Part shown: in pieces, positions 24,465 to 26,502 of the stretch
Layout: each line of letters opens with the position of its first letter
Numbering within the stretch: position 1 is the first letter of the stretch
Virus record (IMG/VR): IMGVR_UViG_3300032304_001382
Coordinates: 1-26,502 of that record
Reading direction: 5' to 3' (one strand)
Length of the DNA stretch: 26,502 nucleotides
Origin: a virus
Position numbers and translations under genes: made by a program
Notes under the pieces: model-generated
The model's input: the letters and a program-made list of their open reading frames with translations, nothing else
What the model was told of the DNA's origin: nothing
Database searches by the model: none

Positions 24465-26408
24465 TTATCTCCGCCCGTCAGGACGTACATCAATCGAAGG
24501 AACGCCAAGCTGCCACTGTACGCCCAATCCATCAGACGCAATCTTGAACGCCATCTGGCGTCCGCGTACCCGCGTGTAAACAATTTCGGTGAACTGCTGC
24601 ACCACGTAGTTGCGCTGACCCTGATAGTTCTGGGCGCTGATGACTTCTGGCGATGGAGCCGTACCGTAGTTCGCGCCGGGGTTCTGCCGTGGGCGCATCG
24701 TAATTGTCACTGCGGGGTTGTTGACGAACGAGCCGTCGAACGTAATGTCCGGGATCATGCGCCAAACAAAGCCGTAATTGTGGCCGTCACCAATGTTGAA
24801 GTCGGCGGACTGAATGTACGCCTCGATCGGGCTGGGCGGGTTTGTTGTACCATCGTCCACGCCGTCTTCGTGGTAAATCAACTGGCCATCGTAGCCAGCA
24901 GCCGCAGGGAAATCGCGCAGGGGCGAGTCAATCCAAGCCGTACGGGACATATTGCCGTAGGACCAGATTTTTTCCAAATGGTTGTACACCACGTAGCGGT
25001 CGATTACCGTAGAGTTGGCTGAGCAGTAGAACCACCAGATTTCGTTGAAGCCTTCGTTGGTGCTGGAAAAGAATTGGTACTGCTGCTGCAGGTTGATGTC
25101 ACCAAAGATGTACTGGCGCAGAGGGCAGTAGAGCGTTTCCACACGACCGGAGTACATGTAGAACTTATCGAGGCCCATCCAGTAAGTGATGTTGGCTGCT
25201 GTAGCAACGGCGTTTGGACCCGCAATGGAGATGTTTGCGCCCAGAATCTGGAAGCCCCAGACGTACGGCGGTCCAAGGTACTGCATGGAGTACAGCGCAG
25301 CATCTGTCCAAACCAAGATTTCCTGACGAGTCTGCAGGTTGGCAACAATACCCGAGCCAGTACTCAAACGGTAGCTACCTGCTTGGTTGGTGGCAGCAGG
25401 GGTCCAAGTCAGGTAGTCTTCTTGGTCTGACCATCGGATCAATAGAGGGTCAATTTCGGAAGCCCCGTAATCGTTACAACCAAACGCAATCACAAAGCGC
25501 GAAGAGTCCGAAACGGCCACTGCGTTGCACACATCTGGGCAGTCTGTGTCTGCATCATAAGGCGACGGGCTTGCCGAGTTGAGCAAAACTGCGCGGTCGT
25601 AGACATTGGGGTTGGCGTTTACTTTCCAGAGATACAGCGCACCGCCGCGAGGGTTAATCAGGAGGTCTTGCCCGTAGTTAGCCTGACTCCACAAACGCAT
25701 TTGCTGGTCAATACCAAGCCCAGAAGGAGCCGCCTCACCCCAACCAGTCAAAGTCCCAGCAGTATCGCCGCCCCAGCCACCAGCACCCCAACCCACGCCG
25801 ACAGTGGCAATTTCCCCACCGGTAGACAGTTGGTAGGTAAAAGTAGCGGAACCTGTGGTGCCAGACGATGTGGCAGGCGACGAAACCACAATGCTGTAGG
25901 TTCCAGAGGAAAGATATGTGATACGGAACTCGCGGTTAAGTGCCGCCGCAGGGATGCCGTTGATTGCACCGCCAACAGCGGAAATTGTCACAAAATCCCC
26001 ATTTTGCGCCCCATGCCCCGCATCGTTGACCACAACCGTGGTGGACCCATTAACCGTCGTAAAGGCGTTGGAGCCAACCGATGCGATTTCGCGGATGGGC
26101 GTGATGTCGTAGAACGTGCCGCCTGCAGTTTGCTGGATGTAATACTTCAGGTTGGTGCCGAGCCCCATCAAGTTGAAGCCATCCAGCGTGATCCAATTCC
26201 ACAAAGAGCGGCACACACCCCAGAATGAACCTGCGGGTGGTTGCAAGGTAGCCCCAGCCGAACCGCTGTCCAAAGTCCAACCGCCAAGCTTTTCAGGATA
26301 GCCCGAGCGAAAGCGCACCTTGTCCATCTCGAACCAAGTGCCTTCGTTGGCCAGCGTCGTCGATTCACGGTTTACGCCGGGGCGCAGTTGGAGTTTCTGT
26401 AAGGGCAT
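24465..26408 (-). CDS. Tail tubular protein B-like / P22 gp10-like stabilisation protein, 647 aa
   Basis: GAGGT about six bases before ATG 26406-26408 marks the start. The N-terminus LQLRPGVNRESTTLANEGTW and then FEMDKVRFRSGYPEKLGGW is typical of phage tail-hub proteins that close the head after packaging. Aromatic beta-propeller-like repeats follow (ALYSMQYLGPPYVWGF, KFYMYSGRVETLYCPL, YVVYNHLEKIWSYG). A beta insert at about 109-193 (GHGAQNGDFVTIS to SATFTYQL) is followed by a Gly/Trp run GVGWGAGGWGGDTAG. Such proteins form the tail tube below the portal/adaptor. T7 gp12 and P22 gp10 are functional comparisons; I cannot confirm homology by eye. Confidence 0.75.
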   Translation of the reverse strand: MPLQKLQLRPGVNRESTTLANEGTWFEMDKVRFRSGYPEKLGGWTLDSGSAGATLQPPAGSFWGVCRSLWNWITLDGFNLMGLGTNLKYYIQQTAGGTFYDITPIREIASVGSNAFTTVNGSTTVVVNDAGHGAQNGDFVTISAVGGAINGIPAAALNREFRITYLSSGTYSIVVSSPATSSGTTGSATFTYQLSTGGEIATVGVGWGAGGWGGDTAGTLTGWGEAAPSGLGIDQQMRLWSQANYGQDLLINPRGGALYLWKVNANPNVYDRAVLLNSASPSPYDADTDCPDVCNAVAVSDSSRFVIAFGCNDYGASEIDPLLIRWSDQEDYLTWTPAATNQAGSYRLSTGSGIVANLQTRQEILVWTDAALYSMQYLGPPYVWGFQILGANISIAGPNAVATAANITYWMGLDKFYMYSGRVETLYCPLRQYIFGDINLQQQYQFFSSTNEGFNEIWWFYCSANSTVIDRYVVYNHLEKIWSYGNMSRTAWIDSPLRDFPAAAGYDGQLIYHEDGVDDGTTNPPSPIEAYIQSADFNIGDGHNYGFVWRMIPDITFDGSFVNNPAVTITMRPRQNPGANYGTAPSPEVISAQNYQGQRNYVVQQFTEIVYTRVRGRQMAFKIASDGLGVQWQLGVPSIDVRPDGRR

Positions 26409-26439
26409 CGTTTACCTCAGTTTTATGGCATTTTCGCAC

Positions 26440-26502
26440 TTAACTCAGGAACAGCGCAATCTCTGCTTCCCGGCGCTTCACCAGTCCGGGCAAAACTTTG
26501 CC
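26440..26502 (-). CDS. C-terminal end of an upstream virion gene (cut by window edge)
   Basis: Reading the minus strand from the window edge gives GKVLPGLVKRREAEIALFLS and a stop at 26440-26442, in frame with no break. It is the last 20 residues of a gene whose body lies beyond the window. The gene order suggests an adaptor or tail-tube A type protein just before the tail-tube-B-like gene, but 20 residues cannot prove it. A 31-base gap with GAGGT separates it from the next gene. Confidence 0.5.
   Translation of the reverse strand, partial: GKVLPGLVKRREAEIALFLS

Noticed and set aside
24402-25022. 206-codon plus-strand open frame opposite the tail-tube-like gene
   Set aside because: It is antisense to a gene with good start, ribosome site and recognisable N-terminus; no motifs are present in the translation.

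Overview
The window looks like about half of a tailed double-stranded DNA phage genome, probably with a podovirus-like virion, sampled from a free-living (perhaps freshwater) bacterial community. The reasons are a family A DNA polymerase with proofreading domain, a primase-helicase, a SNF2-type helicase, small nucleases, many tiny overlapping hypothetical genes, and an opposing block of tail and internal-virion genes that ends in one giant protein. I see no integrase, repressor, RNA polymerase, ligase, terminase, capsid or portal gene, no tRNA and no CRISPR, so lifestyle, exact family and host cannot be settled from this stretch. Base composition looks fairly balanced throughout, with no obvious island of foreign DNA.

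Region 1 (1-2932, plus strand) is a chain of small genes. It opens with the end of a glutaredoxin, followed by a 30-residue Cys/His microprotein, six or seven small hypothetical proteins and two paralogous winged-helix-like proteins. Most join by ATGA-type or TAATG overlaps, as in one translationally coupled operon. It closes with a helix-turn-helix/DUF3310 fusion protein and a hypothetical protein. Region 2 (2929-6406, plus) is the DNA metabolism block: PolA-type polymerase, two successive PD-(D/E)XK nucleases (the second Cas4/RecB-like with four cysteines placed for an iron-sulfur cluster) and a very basic small protein with an HNH-like motif.

A 185-base gap (6407-6591) begins with a near-consensus sigma70 promoter and continues into a leader with clear inverted repeats. 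Region 3 (6592-12903, plus) follows: SNF2-like helicase, a small coiled-coil protein, a cysteine-containing putative ssDNA-binding protein, a small HTH protein, a pair of adjacent hairpins, a 954-residue primase-helicase and a 73-residue protein.

Region 4 (12900-26502, minus) is the virion block, transcribed toward region 3 and meeting it tail-to-tail with a 4-base overlap. Read from right to left it holds the end of an unidentified structural gene, a tail-tube/stabilisation-like protein, a 103-residue protein, a glycine-motif structural protein, a GNAT-like protein, a 900-residue putative ejection protein and a 2350-residue polyvalent protein with an HELTH metallopeptidase motif. The order resembles the tail and internal-core gene order of T7-like podoviruses, although sequence identity to T7 proteins is not evident by eye.

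The plus-strand genes would supply replication and recombination functions early, and the minus-strand genes build the tail and the proteins ejected into the host. The most unusual points are the giant ejection-type protein, the same-frame UGA plus tandem hairpins between the HTH gene and the primase gene, and the structured leader before the helicase.
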